Below are positions 9,301-17,493 of a DNA stretch of 64,000 nucleotides, piece after piece. Each line of letters opens with the position of its first letter. Position 1 is the first letter of the stretch. Source of the DNA: Bacteroidales bacterium UBA5349 (GTDB lineage: Bacteria; Bacteroidota; Bacteroidia; Bacteroidales; Tenuifilaceae). The position numbers and the translations under genes were made by a program. The DNA lies in assembly GCA_002410065.1 (NCBI GenBank), contig DHQB01000025.1:1-64000 (forward strand), given 5' to 3'. The notes under the pieces are model-generated. The model saw nothing but the letters and a program-made list of their open reading frames with translations, ran no database searches and had not been told where the DNA came from.

Positions 9301-9412
9301 GAAGCAATGCCCCTTTTTGCGTAGTACTAGTCCAACGTTTATTGATAAAACCAGAAACTATGCTTAGCGCAACAAGAGTGGATAGGTTATAAATTAAATC
9401 GATAATAAACAT
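6374..9412 (-). CDS. Hybrid sensor histidine kinase (5TMR_LYT, three PAS, REC)
   Basis: 1012 aa. The N-terminus (about 1-190) is a multi-helix LytS/YhcK-type receptor with the characteristic GRSVAISLSGLFFGPIAA and RIFQGGIG segments. Three PAS domains follow (about 195-315, 325-440, 445-570), then a coiled coil with two similar repeats (LKEQNDEYHALNEEL and LKEQNEEYQSLNEEL). Next are HisKA with the phospho-acceptor His in MSHEIRTPMN (about 660), an HATPase with DTGIGI and GTGLGL, and a C-terminal receiver (about 895-1012) with AEDE, the Asp of LMDVKMP, and Lys in HTKPI. All catalytic residues look intact. No response regulator or transcription factor is adjacent, so phosphotransfer probably stays in cis or goes to a distant partner. 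The signal is unknown. Confidence 0.9.
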   Translation of the reverse strand: MFIIDLIYNLSTLVALSIVSGFINKRWTSTTQKGALLQGLLFGVVAMLGMMNPLVFKEGLIFDGRSVAISLSGLFFGPIAAIVSAMMAIALRIFQGGIGTIMGVSVSVASAVIGIIYHYRRKQRNKRFSMLFFFGFGFFVHTVMLLLAFTLPLNSAIAVLRNVGYAIILFYPLATILVGKILYDQEIKTNIVSALRASESLFRSLALSSPVGICKTDTNGNITFVNDRWCTIVGLPKHQIVGKHYASMVYPTDLNKVENNLKNLIGKGIPFNLEFRVNHGSEMPYWLLGQLESETDEYGNLLGYVGSLFDVDERKKSEDQLKRWELIFRSTRVGIVLGTGTQLSFNTMNPAFAHMYGYTIDELEGKPVEFVFAEDEKNRIADEVRKGYEKGFHVFESWHKKKDGTRFPVSLSITAVTTEEGEPWYRIVNVQDITERYEAEQRLLEERYRLENIIEGTNVGTWEWEVQTGENIYNERWASMLGYSIEELTPTTVETWKGLMHPDDSEYVKILIQKHFEKETEFFECEFRLKHKDGHWVWIQDRGKVFHWTSDGKPLKMYGIHIDISERKLWEQTLNQNQQKLKEQNDEYHALNEELLDINNRLRDSEQRLKEQNEEYQSLNEELIESNVHIQHINTDLKEAREKAEESDRLKSAFLANMSHEIRTPMNAIIGFSEILLRPNLTKKKQALYTGVLNASCGQLLNVINDVLDISKIETGQVDTYESELNINKLLRNIQGLFHYNAKNKGNRLEIKPSLDDNECVIISDEAKLNQILSNLVSNAVKFTDNGLVEVSYSVINDFIEFSVLDTGIGIDKRDQKLIFERFRQAEAKPKKNFGGTGLGLSICKAFAELLGGSIGVESEIGKGSRFFFTIQYKPIAINLNRIVKREILYDFRGITVLVAEDEPTNIFYITEILNETGATIIKAEDGAVAVEHFNLNQDIDIILMDVKMPNLDGVEATKIIRSINKRIPIIALTAYAMSGDKEQYLDVGFTVYHTKPIVRDELLATINQFIK

Positions 9413-9653
9413 TAGCCTTATAGTATTGGTACTTTATCTATAAATGGATGCATACTCAGCTACTAAAATTACGTAAAAAGTTGCCAAACATCGCCCAAGT
9501 TTAAGCGTTATTAAAAATGATTTATCTCACCAAGCCTCTATAAGCAAGGGATTGCAGGCAAATAAACTATTCTTCTGATAAGTGGAAGGGGTAAATAAAA
9601 AACCCGAATGAAGATTGCTCTATTCAGGGAACTGCATTGCTGACACTTTCGTG

Positions 9654-10064
9654 CTAATCTGCAAATTGAAAAATTACTGTTTGCTTTAAATCTGAATGGA
9701 GGCTATTGGCAACAGGGCACTCCTTAGTAGCCAGTTCAAGCAATTTACGTTCTTTGGCAGAGTAGTTATTGTGTGGAAATGTAAGGTTAACTATTACCTC
9801 AACAACCCTTCGGGGGTTAGTCCCCATAACCTTTGTAATTGCAACCTTAGTACCATCTATATTAAAACCGTAGGTTTGGGCAGATATTCCCATGATGGTT
9901 AACATACATGCACCTAGCGATGTTGCAAGTAAATCGGTTGGTGAGAAGAACTCGCCTTTTCCTTGGTTATCGGGCGGTGCATCGGTGGTTAACTTATTAC
10001 CCGATAGGGTATGAACTGATTCAGTTCGAAGTTCGCCAAGGTAAACTATCTGTGATGTTGTCAT
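9654..10064 (-). CDS. OsmC-family peroxiredoxin-like protein
   Basis: 136 aa. The family's two redox cysteines are present in LATSLGACMLT (about residue 53) and KECPVANSLH (about 115), with the preceding FSPTDLLA typical of OsmC/YhfA-type proteins. OsmC family members reduce organic hydroperoxides in the cytoplasm using paired cysteines. This short form resembles the YhfA subgroup, whose substrate is less certain. It lies downstream of gdhA on the same strand but is separated from it by a strong terminator, so it is probably transcribed on its own. Confidence 0.85.
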   Translation of the reverse strand: MTTSQIVYLGELRTESVHTLSGNKLTTDAPPDNQGKGEFFSPTDLLATSLGACMLTIMGISAQTYGFNIDGTKVAITKVMGTNPRRVVEVIVNLTFPHNNYSAKERKLLELATKECPVANSLHSDLKQTVIFQFAD

Positions 10065-10122
10065 AAAATTTATCTTTTTATTAATACCGATACAAAAATA
10101 AGCAACTTTTAAAATGGCAATA

Positions 10123-10150
10123 AAAAAAGGGAGTCGAAACTCCCTTTTTT
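10123..10150 (-). terminator. Intrinsic terminator after gdhA
   Basis: AAAAAAGGGAGT, a CGAA tetraloop and ACTCCCTTTTTT form a near-perfect hairpin with a T tract on both strands. It sits 20 bases after the minus-strand gdhA stop at 10170. Confidence 0.85.
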
Positions 10151-10169
10151 ATCATATAATTATTGAAAA

Positions 10170-11510
10170 TTACATTACTAAACCAAGGTCGCACATTGCA
10201 TTGGCAACTTTCATAAAACCTGCAATATTGGCACCATTAACGTAGTTGATGTAACCATCTTTACCTGTACCATGGGTAACGCAAGCTGTATGGATATTCT
10301 CCATAATCTGCTTAAGTTTAGCGTCAACCTCTTCGCGAGTCCAAGCTAATTTTTGGCTATTTTGAGTCATCTCAAGGCCAGAAGTAGCAACACCACCAGC
10401 GTTAACTGCTTTACCAGGAGCAAAATTGATCTTTTTCTTAATAAAAGCTTCAATAGCCTCTGGAGTACAACCCATATTAGAAACTTCGGCTACGGTAGTA
10501 ACACCATTCTTAATAAGAGTGGCAGCATCGTCACCATTAAGCTCGTTTTGGATAGCACAAGGCATTGCAATATCAACCTTTACTTCCCAAGGTTTTTTAC
10601 CAGCTACAAATTTAGAACCAGGGAATTTCTTAGCATAAGGAGCTACGATATCTTGGTTAGAATTACGTAATTCTAACATGTAATCAATTTTCTCTCCGCT
10701 AACACCAGCCTCATCAATGATGTATCCATCAGGGCCAGAAATAGCAATAACTTTACCACCTAGTTCGGTAGCTTTTAGTACTGCACCCCAAGCCACATTA
10801 CCGAAACCAGATACAGCAATAGTTTTGCCTTTAATGCTATCTTTTTTAGCTTTAAGCATGTGGTCTAGGAAATAAACAGCACCAAAACCAGTAGCCTCAG
10901 GACGAACTAAAGATCCACCCCAGTTTAAACCTTTTCCGGTGAAAACACCAGTGTGATTGCCAGCAAGTTTTTTATACATTCCGTACATGTAACCAACCTC
11001 ACGTGCACCAACACCTATATCACCAGCAGGAACGTCAGTTTCAGCACCAATATGTTTCCAAAGCTCAAGCATAAATGCTTGGCAGAAACGCATAATTTCA
11101 TTGTCGCTACGTCCTTTTGCATTGAAGTCGGAACCACCTTTACCACCACCCATAGGTAGAGTAGTTAAAGCGTTTTTGAAAGTTTGCTCAAATCCCAGAA
11201 ATTTAAGAGATGACAGGGTTACACTTGGGTGGAAACGGATACCGCCTTTGTATGGCCCAATAGCACCGTTAAACTGCACACGGTAACCAATATTCACATG
11301 AATATTACCCTCGTCGTCTGCCCAAGGCACCTTAAAAATAAAAACGCGATCGGGCTCAACAATTCGCTCCATAATTTTATGAGCTTCGAATTTTGGGTTC
11401 TTGTTGTAAACTTCTTGAACAGATTCTACAACCTCGTGAACTGCTTGTAAAAATTCTTTTTCACCAGGGTGCCTCTTTTCAAGATCGGCCATAATTTTTT
11501 TTGCATCCAT
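10170..11510 (-). CDS. gdhA: NADP-specific glutamate dehydrogenase
   Basis: 446 aa, the normal length of the hexameric bacterial enzyme. It interconverts 2-oxoglutarate plus ammonia and glutamate in the cytoplasm. Seen in the sequence: the glutamate-site segment GYRVQFNGAIGPYKGGIRFH, catalytic Lys in LPMGGGKGG, the substrate-contact stretch DVPAGDIGVGAREVGYMYG, and the Rossmann motif GFGNVAWGA. It is flanked by its own terminator and a 137-base upstream gap, so it is a single-gene unit. Confidence 0.95.
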   Translation of the reverse strand: MDAKKIMADLEKRHPGEKEFLQAVHEVVESVQEVYNKNPKFEAHKIMERIVEPDRVFIFKVPWADDEGNIHVNIGYRVQFNGAIGPYKGGIRFHPSVTLSSLKFLGFEQTFKNALTTLPMGGGKGGSDFNAKGRSDNEIMRFCQAFMLELWKHIGAETDVPAGDIGVGAREVGYMYGMYKKLAGNHTGVFTGKGLNWGGSLVRPEATGFGAVYFLDHMLKAKKDSIKGKTIAVSGFGNVAWGAVLKATELGGKVIAISGPDGYIIDEAGVSGEKIDYMLELRNSNQDIVAPYAKKFPGSKFVAGKKPWEVKVDIAMPCAIQNELNGDDAATLIKNGVTTVAEVSNMGCTPEAIEAFIKKKINFAPGKAVNAGGVATSGLEMTQNSQKLAWTREEVDAKLKQIMENIHTACVTHGTGKDGYINYVNGANIAGFMKVANAMCDLGLVM

Positions 11511-11647
11511 TTCTGTAACAATTTAAGTGATTATATTAAGGTAAAATCAGTATTACCAGCATGGGTTTTCACCCATTTGTAAACAGCTGTAAATTTCAGC
11601 TTAATAAACGAATTATCAAAGGAAATGTATTGTATAAATATATGATG

Positions 11648-14600
11648 TTAAACAGTTTTGCTCCCAATTCTATCCTGATCGGAGGGATTCTCAATGTCCT
11701 TTCCCTTTCCGGGCATGAATACAACTCCCTTGTTATTTTTCCCATCAATATGGATAAGTATTGGGTTGTTGAAGTGTACACACCTAACATGTTCTGTTTC
11801 TATTATAGCAGATTGTTTCTCAAGAAAATCTAGATTAAAAACTCCATCGTTGATAAAGGGATTAATGGTGAGATAGCCCACCCTAAACGATGTGAGGTTT
11901 TGAAAAAAATGGGTTCCGTGGCTAGGATCTACTCTAAAATTATCCAATCCTGACTCGACAATTACTCTAGCCTCGGAGATTTGCGACCATCTTATGGGAA
12001 TTCCAAGCCATGGGTCGCTACTCCCCCATCTGCCTGGCCCTACCAAAACATAGTTACGTTTATTCTCCATAAAATACGTATTAACCTCCTCCAACTCAAT
12101 GGCTATATTTTTGGTATGCGCTGGGTTAAAACTACTGGGTACAACATAAACAAAATCTTGTATGCTATTAATCTGTCCATGACCCAAGGCCGATTCGGAT
12201 AGAATTAAGACATCATTTTTATCCACCTTATCCCAAGGAAAGAAATCAGTTTGCTCATTTTCTACTATTGGTCTAATCTGCAAGAAATTGAAAACAGCAG
12301 GCATGCCCTCAGGCACATTAAGATTAGCGGCAAACTCAATTTCAACAGGACTGTTCATCTCTTTTTGGCCTATCTCAAGCAAATCTCTTAAAATTTGAGC
12401 CAATGGGAATGTATTGTACTTAAGGATATTGGCAAAACTCACCAATTTTTGTCCCTCACCGTTCACACCATCATTTATTGTTTGATCTTGAAAATTGAAG
12501 GTTGATACTACTTGTTCAAACTCCGGAATTCCTTGGGCTTCAGAAATATCGAAACGTTTAATGTTTACCCCATCGTTTGTTGAGGGTATAAAACTCTTGG
12601 GATCCATATCAAGCGCATAGAAAAACTTTTGCGTTTGCTTAAGGGCCATATCGGGTTGCGAGAGCTGTAAAATTTTCTTTGGAAACTGAGGCGAGAAACG
12701 TAACGAAACGTCTCCTTCTGCAATTAGTTTGCCCAAACCAAAGCCCACTGTTGCAATTCCATGTTCGGGCTTTTCAGAGCCAATGGGATAAAAATTAATG
12801 GAACGAGCGACCCCCGAAAGCGTGGGCAAAAAAATATTTTCATGCTGATTTCCACATACCTCTTGAAGAATTATGCCCATCTTCTCCTCGTCAATTACAT
12901 TGCTTGTTGCAGCCATATATGCTTTGCTTGCCCTAAAATAAACCGAAGCATAAACGCTTTTTATGGCCTGCTGAAGCATGGTAAGCATTAACTCCTTGTC
13001 GTTAACATTAGGCACCATATACGTTGAGTAAATCCCAGTAAATGGCTGATAATTTGAATCCTCCAGTTTGCTCGACGATCGAACTGCAATAGGACGCTTC
13101 ATTACATCAACCATCACTTCCAAATCATCAATTAAACTTTGTGGCAAGGTTGCGCTAATAAAATGGTTGAGAATCTCCTCATCGGGAATATCGGAAGTCC
13201 CAACTTTGAAAAGGTTATTTGATTCGATAAACTCATCGTAAAACTCGGTGCTAATTACCACCGTTCGGGGTATGGCTACAACAACATTGGGATACTTATT
13301 ATTGATATGATTATCCTTAATCAAAGAATTGATAAAGGCTAAGCCCCTAGCCTTACCACCAATAGAACCGTTACCGATACGCGAAAAAAACTTATACTCA
13401 TCAAATCGTTTACGGTCAAACATGGCAATTACACCTCTGTTCTTACTCATCCTATAGGCCGATATGGCCTGATAAAGAAATCGTCGGGCATCGTCGAGAC
13501 TCCCAAAATCGCGGATTGAGAGGGGCTTAAAAAGTTGCCCAATTACAAAAAGCGCCCTTGCGTTAAGCCATTTTGAGAGGTGATCACGCTCAGAGTGATA
13601 CATTAAAGAATCGTCGGGAACATCAAGGATTAGTTTTTGCAAAGCCGATAAATCCTCTGCCCTAAAAATCTCCTGATTCGTTTTTGGATCATAAAAAACA
13701 AAATCGCCGAAGCCAAAATTACCAATTACGTAATCGCGTAAATCTAAATTATAGGTTTGTGAATACTTATGGAGAAAACCTGCCCCCATCTGTTTTGCAT
13801 AAGCGCTGTTGTCCTGATTAGAACTTTGAAGCAGAAAAGGTAGATTTGGATCATCCTTTCTAATCTCCTCACATAGCTTAAGTCCCAACTTTGTCTCCTG
13901 ATCGCGATGTTGATTCACCTTAAAACTCACATCGGAAATTACACCCAGCACGTTAGGCTTGAACCTTTGGTATAGTTCTATGGCTTCATGGTACGACTTT
14001 GCCAAAAGGATTTTAGGTCGACCCCGCATCCTCAGCACTCGTTTATGCTCGTTAAGGGCCTCCTGCATAAAACTTCGGGCTTGCCGCATTACCGTTTTAT
14101 ACAATATCGGGAGTATGGTTGAGTAGTTCCTAACCGAATCCTCAACCACTATAATCGACTGAACACCTACCTCAAGGATATCGTGGTCGGCATTCATCCT
14201 ATCCTCAATGAGCTTAATAACAGCCAAGAGTAAATCGGCATTCCCCAGCCAACTGAAAATATAATCAACTCCGGTTAAATCTTCCTTCTCCAGTCGAGCA
14301 GAGACCTCGCGAGAAAAATGTGTGAGAAGAACCAGTGGAGTGTCAGGGAGTCTTTTCTTAATCTGTTTTGCCAAATCGAAGGTGTCCACATCACCCACAT
14401 TAAGCATGGAGATAATGAGTTCTATCTGCTCACCGCTCTGAATAACCTCAAGAGCCTCTCGCGCAGAGTGCACCTGAATAAAGCTTGGCGGATAGCGTAA
14501 GCTAAGAGAAACGTACTCGTTAAAAATTTGCTCGTCGATACGCCCGTCCTCCTCAAGCATAAAAGCATCGTAGTGGCTACAGATGAGTAGCACTCTGTAA

Positions 14601-14683
14601 ATGCGTTTCTGCATAAGCTTATCAAAAGCTGTTTCAGAAAAATCGAGGGCAAAAGCGCTATTATAATCGGGATAGTTCAGCAT
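11648..14683 (-). CDS. Receiver-domain / PEP synthase-type ATP-grasp protein
   Basis: About 1011 aa from ATG 14683; the longer open frame begins with TTG at 14728 and is less likely. The N-terminal 350 residues hold two receiver-like domains (RVLLICSHYDAF with LIISMLNVGDVD; then SIIVVEDSVRNYS with GVISDVSF and HKYSQ). From about 430 there is a PEP synthase/PPDK N-terminal nucleotide-binding domain: GNGSIGGKARGLAFI, IAVRSSSKLEDS, the Gly in FTGIYSTY, and VGFGLGKLIAEGD. The mobile phosphohistidine domain and PEP barrel of true PEP synthase are absent; the last 250 residues are a family-specific extension (GPGRWGSSDPWLG, DPSHGTHFFQNL). It probably phosphorylates or binds something other than pyruvate under receiver control. 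That is inference. Confidence 0.75.
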   Translation of the reverse strand: MLNYPDYNSAFALDFSETAFDKLMQKRIYRVLLICSHYDAFMLEEDGRIDEQIFNEYVSLSLRYPPSFIQVHSAREALEVIQSGEQIELIISMLNVGDVDTFDLAKQIKKRLPDTPLVLLTHFSREVSARLEKEDLTGVDYIFSWLGNADLLLAVIKLIEDRMNADHDILEVGVQSIIVVEDSVRNYSTILPILYKTVMRQARSFMQEALNEHKRVLRMRGRPKILLAKSYHEAIELYQRFKPNVLGVISDVSFKVNQHRDQETKLGLKLCEEIRKDDPNLPFLLQSSNQDNSAYAKQMGAGFLHKYSQTYNLDLRDYVIGNFGFGDFVFYDPKTNQEIFRAEDLSALQKLILDVPDDSLMYHSERDHLSKWLNARALFVIGQLFKPLSIRDFGSLDDARRFLYQAISAYRMSKNRGVIAMFDRKRFDEYKFFSRIGNGSIGGKARGLAFINSLIKDNHINNKYPNVVVAIPRTVVISTEFYDEFIESNNLFKVGTSDIPDEEILNHFISATLPQSLIDDLEVMVDVMKRPIAVRSSSKLEDSNYQPFTGIYSTYMVPNVNDKELMLTMLQQAIKSVYASVYFRASKAYMAATSNVIDEEKMGIILQEVCGNQHENIFLPTLSGVARSINFYPIGSEKPEHGIATVGFGLGKLIAEGDVSLRFSPQFPKKILQLSQPDMALKQTQKFFYALDMDPKSFIPSTNDGVNIKRFDISEAQGIPEFEQVVSTFNFQDQTINDGVNGEGQKLVSFANILKYNTFPLAQILRDLLEIGQKEMNSPVEIEFAANLNVPEGMPAVFNFLQIRPIVENEQTDFFPWDKVDKNDVLILSESALGHGQINSIQDFVYVVPSSFNPAHTKNIAIELEEVNTYFMENKRNYVLVGPGRWGSSDPWLGIPIRWSQISEARVIVESGLDNFRVDPSHGTHFFQNLTSFRVGYLTINPFINDGVFNLDFLEKQSAIIETEHVRCVHFNNPILIHIDGKNNKGVVFMPGKGKDIENPSDQDRIGSKTV

Positions 14684-14893
14684 AATACGGCACAGATTGC
14701 ATGAGCTAACTATTGTATTCCGTAGCAAAGCAGTAGCGAGTTACCTGAACTTGGAGCTATCTGCTGTTACACACCATTTTTATGGTAAAAACAATTCAGA
14801 TGTACGTTGATAATCGGTGTAGATTTATATAGATAATCGCGGCCAAATCTATTTCTCTCTTCCAAAATTGGCTAAGATTATATGCGTTCTGTT

Positions 14894-15655
14894 TTAATGA
14901 AAATTAACAGCCTCAAAAACTGCTAATAGTCCTGTTTTGTTGGAGTTTAAAGATAAAGTATCTCCATCAATTGTGTAGTTGTCCGTCAGCTCAAAAACTT
15001 TTATAAAAGCGCTTTCATCAACATCAACATCTGGGCATGCCATCATTGTCATCGCCATGTTTTCATTAAATGTTATATTCCCCTCCACTAACTCGTAACT
15101 TCCATTAAAATGATTGCAGCCGGCAAAGCCTGAAATTGTACTGTCACTTTTAAGAATAAAATATTGTTCTCTTTCTTGGTTTTCGGCCATTTCCACCTTT
15201 TGTCCATCGAGCATTTTGAGTTTCCAATATTTGTTTACAATCTCATTATCACTCATTTTTAAGAATGTGGCCAAGGGATCTCCATGGCCAATGCTGAGCA
15301 CTAAATTGTTATCAACAACAGTAAAATTGTTAACCGAATTTAACATCTGTAAAATCTCAGTTTCTAATTCCATTTCATGGCAAGCCATCCGGGTAGTGGC
15401 TAGTTGCGTAAAATGGATTTGGCTACCATTTTCCACCGTAAAGGTTCCTGTTATTCTGTTACACCCCACAAAACCACCTATTTTGTTATCATCTGTTAAC
15501 TCTAGGTAAATTGGCCCTTCTGTACTTATAGGTTGACCATTTAGTATAGTTAGCTCCCATTTAGTGTGTAAAGCACTGTTGTCTATCTTCTTCTTGTTGA
15601 TAGTGCCACAACTTGCAAAAAGGGAAACAAGCATCAAAATCATTAATCTATTCAT
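14894..15655 (-). CDS. Lipoprotein with two META (HslJ-like) domains
   Basis: 253 aa from ATG 15655. The frame is open to 15736, but only the inner start gives a lipoprotein signal (MNRLMILMLVSLFASCG, Cys at 16). Two META/DUF306 repeats follow (about 30-130 and 140-250), each with the W-L-NG pattern, a GFVGCNRITGTF or GFAGCNHFNGSY core, and a MACHE or MACPD segment whose Cys pairs with the core Cys. HslJ-type META proteins are envelope stress and novobiocin-resistance factors in enterics; the role here is unknown. Monocistronic by spacing. Confidence 0.8.
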   Translation of the reverse strand: MNRLMILMLVSLFASCGTINKKKIDNSALHTKWELTILNGQPISTEGPIYLELTDDNKIGGFVGCNRITGTFTVENGSQIHFTQLATTRMACHEMELETEILQMLNSVNNFTVVDNNLVLSIGHGDPLATFLKMSDNEIVNKYWKLKMLDGQKVEMAENQEREQYFILKSDSTISGFAGCNHFNGSYELVEGNITFNENMAMTMMACPDVDVDESAFIKVFELTDNYTIDGDTLSLNSNKTGLLAVFEAVNFH

Positions 15656-15754
15656 AAGCCTATTTTTTTTAATTGATCTTAACAAGTTAAAGCCATTAAA
15701 GTTAACAAAATTACAGCAATCATTTAAATAACTCACGGCCTGGTAGTTAAAAAT

Positions 15755-17407
15755 CTACTGTTCAATAATCTCACGAATTGGCGTTCCGCTTGCACCACTT
15801 GGCCAACTTATTCCAACCAAGGTTGATATGGTTGGCGCTATATCGGCCATACTAACCGGCGAAAGAATCTGCTGCCGCTTTGTTCTCCAGCCATACCATA
15901 TAAGCGGCACATGAGCATCGTAGTTATAGGGCGAATTGGATGAGGTAACTCCTCCGTTTCGCTCAACCCATCCTGGTTCTAAATTTATTATTACATCGCC
16001 AGAACGTCTTTGGTTATAGCTGTTCTGAAATTTTTGGAATATACCACTGGTAAAATTGCTCGATTGCAACGTGTATGATGTTACAGCATTGGCCACCCCA
16101 GTGAACTGAAGCATAAACTGGGCAACCTTGTCCTGAAAATCACGAAGCGATAAATTTGAATCCTCAATCAATCGACGATTAAGGTAAATCTGTTTTTCGT
16201 TGTACCCCAAAACCCACAAACCTGTTCCGTAAGTTATGTTAAGGAAACTGCTTAAAAGCATTACAGCATGTCGTGGTTCAAAATACCCCCCAGGAATTTT
16301 TGATTTTTCGAGGTGATCGGGCGATGAGGCTACTCCCTGATCGGACGTTAAAATCAACAGGTAATTCTGTTTTCCAATCTCATTGTTTAAAAGTCTTATA
16401 AGGTGTGCCAAGTCCCTATCCAGCCTAAGGTAGGTATCCTCCATTTCGATGGAGTGTGGGCCGTATTTTTCGCCAATCAAACGGGTGGGTGTAAAGGTGA
16501 TTGACAATAGATCGGTATGCTCATCTTTGCCCAAACTCTCGCCAATAATCGCCTCAATGGCCATATCTTTTGTATAGGTAATTCCAAAAGGGCTTTCGAG
16601 CAACGGGGAGAAGTCGCGCTGTAACTTTCGGGGCTTTACTATTCCCTTAACCAGGTTGGCCAATTTTTGGCTAATCCGTTTTTTCGCTTCAGGTGCTTTA
16701 ACTATGGATGTATCGGCTTCGAAATAGGAAGAAACATCGTTTAAAAGGCTCCAGTCGCGATCTAAGTAAACCGAGCCAAACGCTTTGGCGTTTAAACTAT
16801 CAACCCAAGCTGGTAGGCTTTCAATGTAATACGAATTCGATATCCATGTACCTCTTTCAACATCAAGCCAATAGGCAGCGTTGGCATTATGCCCACTTGA
16901 AATTATTGCTGATGCTGGTTCGAGGGATACGCCAATAACCTTAGAGTGGCTATCGATCAGCCTCATCTCATCGCCAATGGTACTTGTAATTAAATTTTTA
17001 GGCGAATACTTTCCGTTATAATAACTACCTCCAACGGTAGATATGCTCTGATCGTCGAGGGCATAAACCTCGCTACCATTAACTATTGAGTACCATTTAT
17101 TTGAAACAATACCATGTACGCTAGGATATGTACCCGTTGAAATGGTTGCAATACCGGGTAGCGATTGGGTTAGTAAATAGTTGTACCTTGCATTACGGCA
17201 GAATGAACCCCCGTTAACCAGTTGCATAAAACCATCGTCACCAAACTTATCGGAATACCGCTGAATATAGTCGTACCGCATTTGGCTAACCACAATCTGA
17301 ACTATTAGTTTTGGCTTTTCGGGGGGGATATTTATTTGAGCAAATGATTTAGTTACTATACCGAAGGCAAATAAAACTGACAAGCACAACCTGAAAAACT
17401 TTTTCAT
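15755..17407 (-). CDS. PafA-like alkaline phosphatase superfamily, catalytically degenerate
   Basis: About 550 aa from ATG 17407, giving a signal peptide ending TKSFAQ; the upstream Met at 17440 is unlikely. The overall order matches periplasmic PafA-type phosphatases: QMRYDY, YPSVHGIVSN, NANAAYWLD, EMEDTYLRLDRDLAHL, TSDQG, YDAHVPLIWYGW. However, the usual VDQMR is VSQMR (metal Asp lost), T-GPGHAS is S-LPGIAT (nucleophile Thr to Ser), SLKDRGA is SLEPASA (phosphate-binding Lys and Arg lost), STDYVGH is TPTRLIGE (metal Asp and His lost), and DHG is DQG (metal His lost). Only one Asp and the late His remain. I infer a pseudoenzyme or an altered activity, probably in the periplasm. It is 86 bases from the carboxypeptidase upstream on the same strand. 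Confidence 0.8.
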   Translation of the reverse strand: MKKFFRLCLSVLFAFGIVTKSFAQINIPPEKPKLIVQIVVSQMRYDYIQRYSDKFGDDGFMQLVNGGSFCRNARYNYLLTQSLPGIATISTGTYPSVHGIVSNKWYSIVNGSEVYALDDQSISTVGGSYYNGKYSPKNLITSTIGDEMRLIDSHSKVIGVSLEPASAIISSGHNANAAYWLDVERGTWISNSYYIESLPAWVDSLNAKAFGSVYLDRDWSLLNDVSSYFEADTSIVKAPEAKKRISQKLANLVKGIVKPRKLQRDFSPLLESPFGITYTKDMAIEAIIGESLGKDEHTDLLSITFTPTRLIGEKYGPHSIEMEDTYLRLDRDLAHLIRLLNNEIGKQNYLLILTSDQGVASSPDHLEKSKIPGGYFEPRHAVMLLSSFLNITYGTGLWVLGYNEKQIYLNRRLIEDSNLSLRDFQDKVAQFMLQFTGVANAVTSYTLQSSNFTSGIFQKFQNSYNQRRSGDVIINLEPGWVERNGGVTSSNSPYNYDAHVPLIWYGWRTKRQQILSPVSMADIAPTISTLVGISWPSGASGTPIREIIEQ

Positions 17408-17493
17408 ACTAAAGCAGGATAATAAAGTAAGGGGAGCCAATATGACTCCCCCACAAAAATAGAAAAAATTGAATGCTTATAAAGGGTAAACAG

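Noticed and set aside
14684..14728. Longer start for the receiver/ATP-grasp protein
   Set aside because: It would need a TTG codon, and the extra residues lack any pattern; ATG 14683 is preferred.
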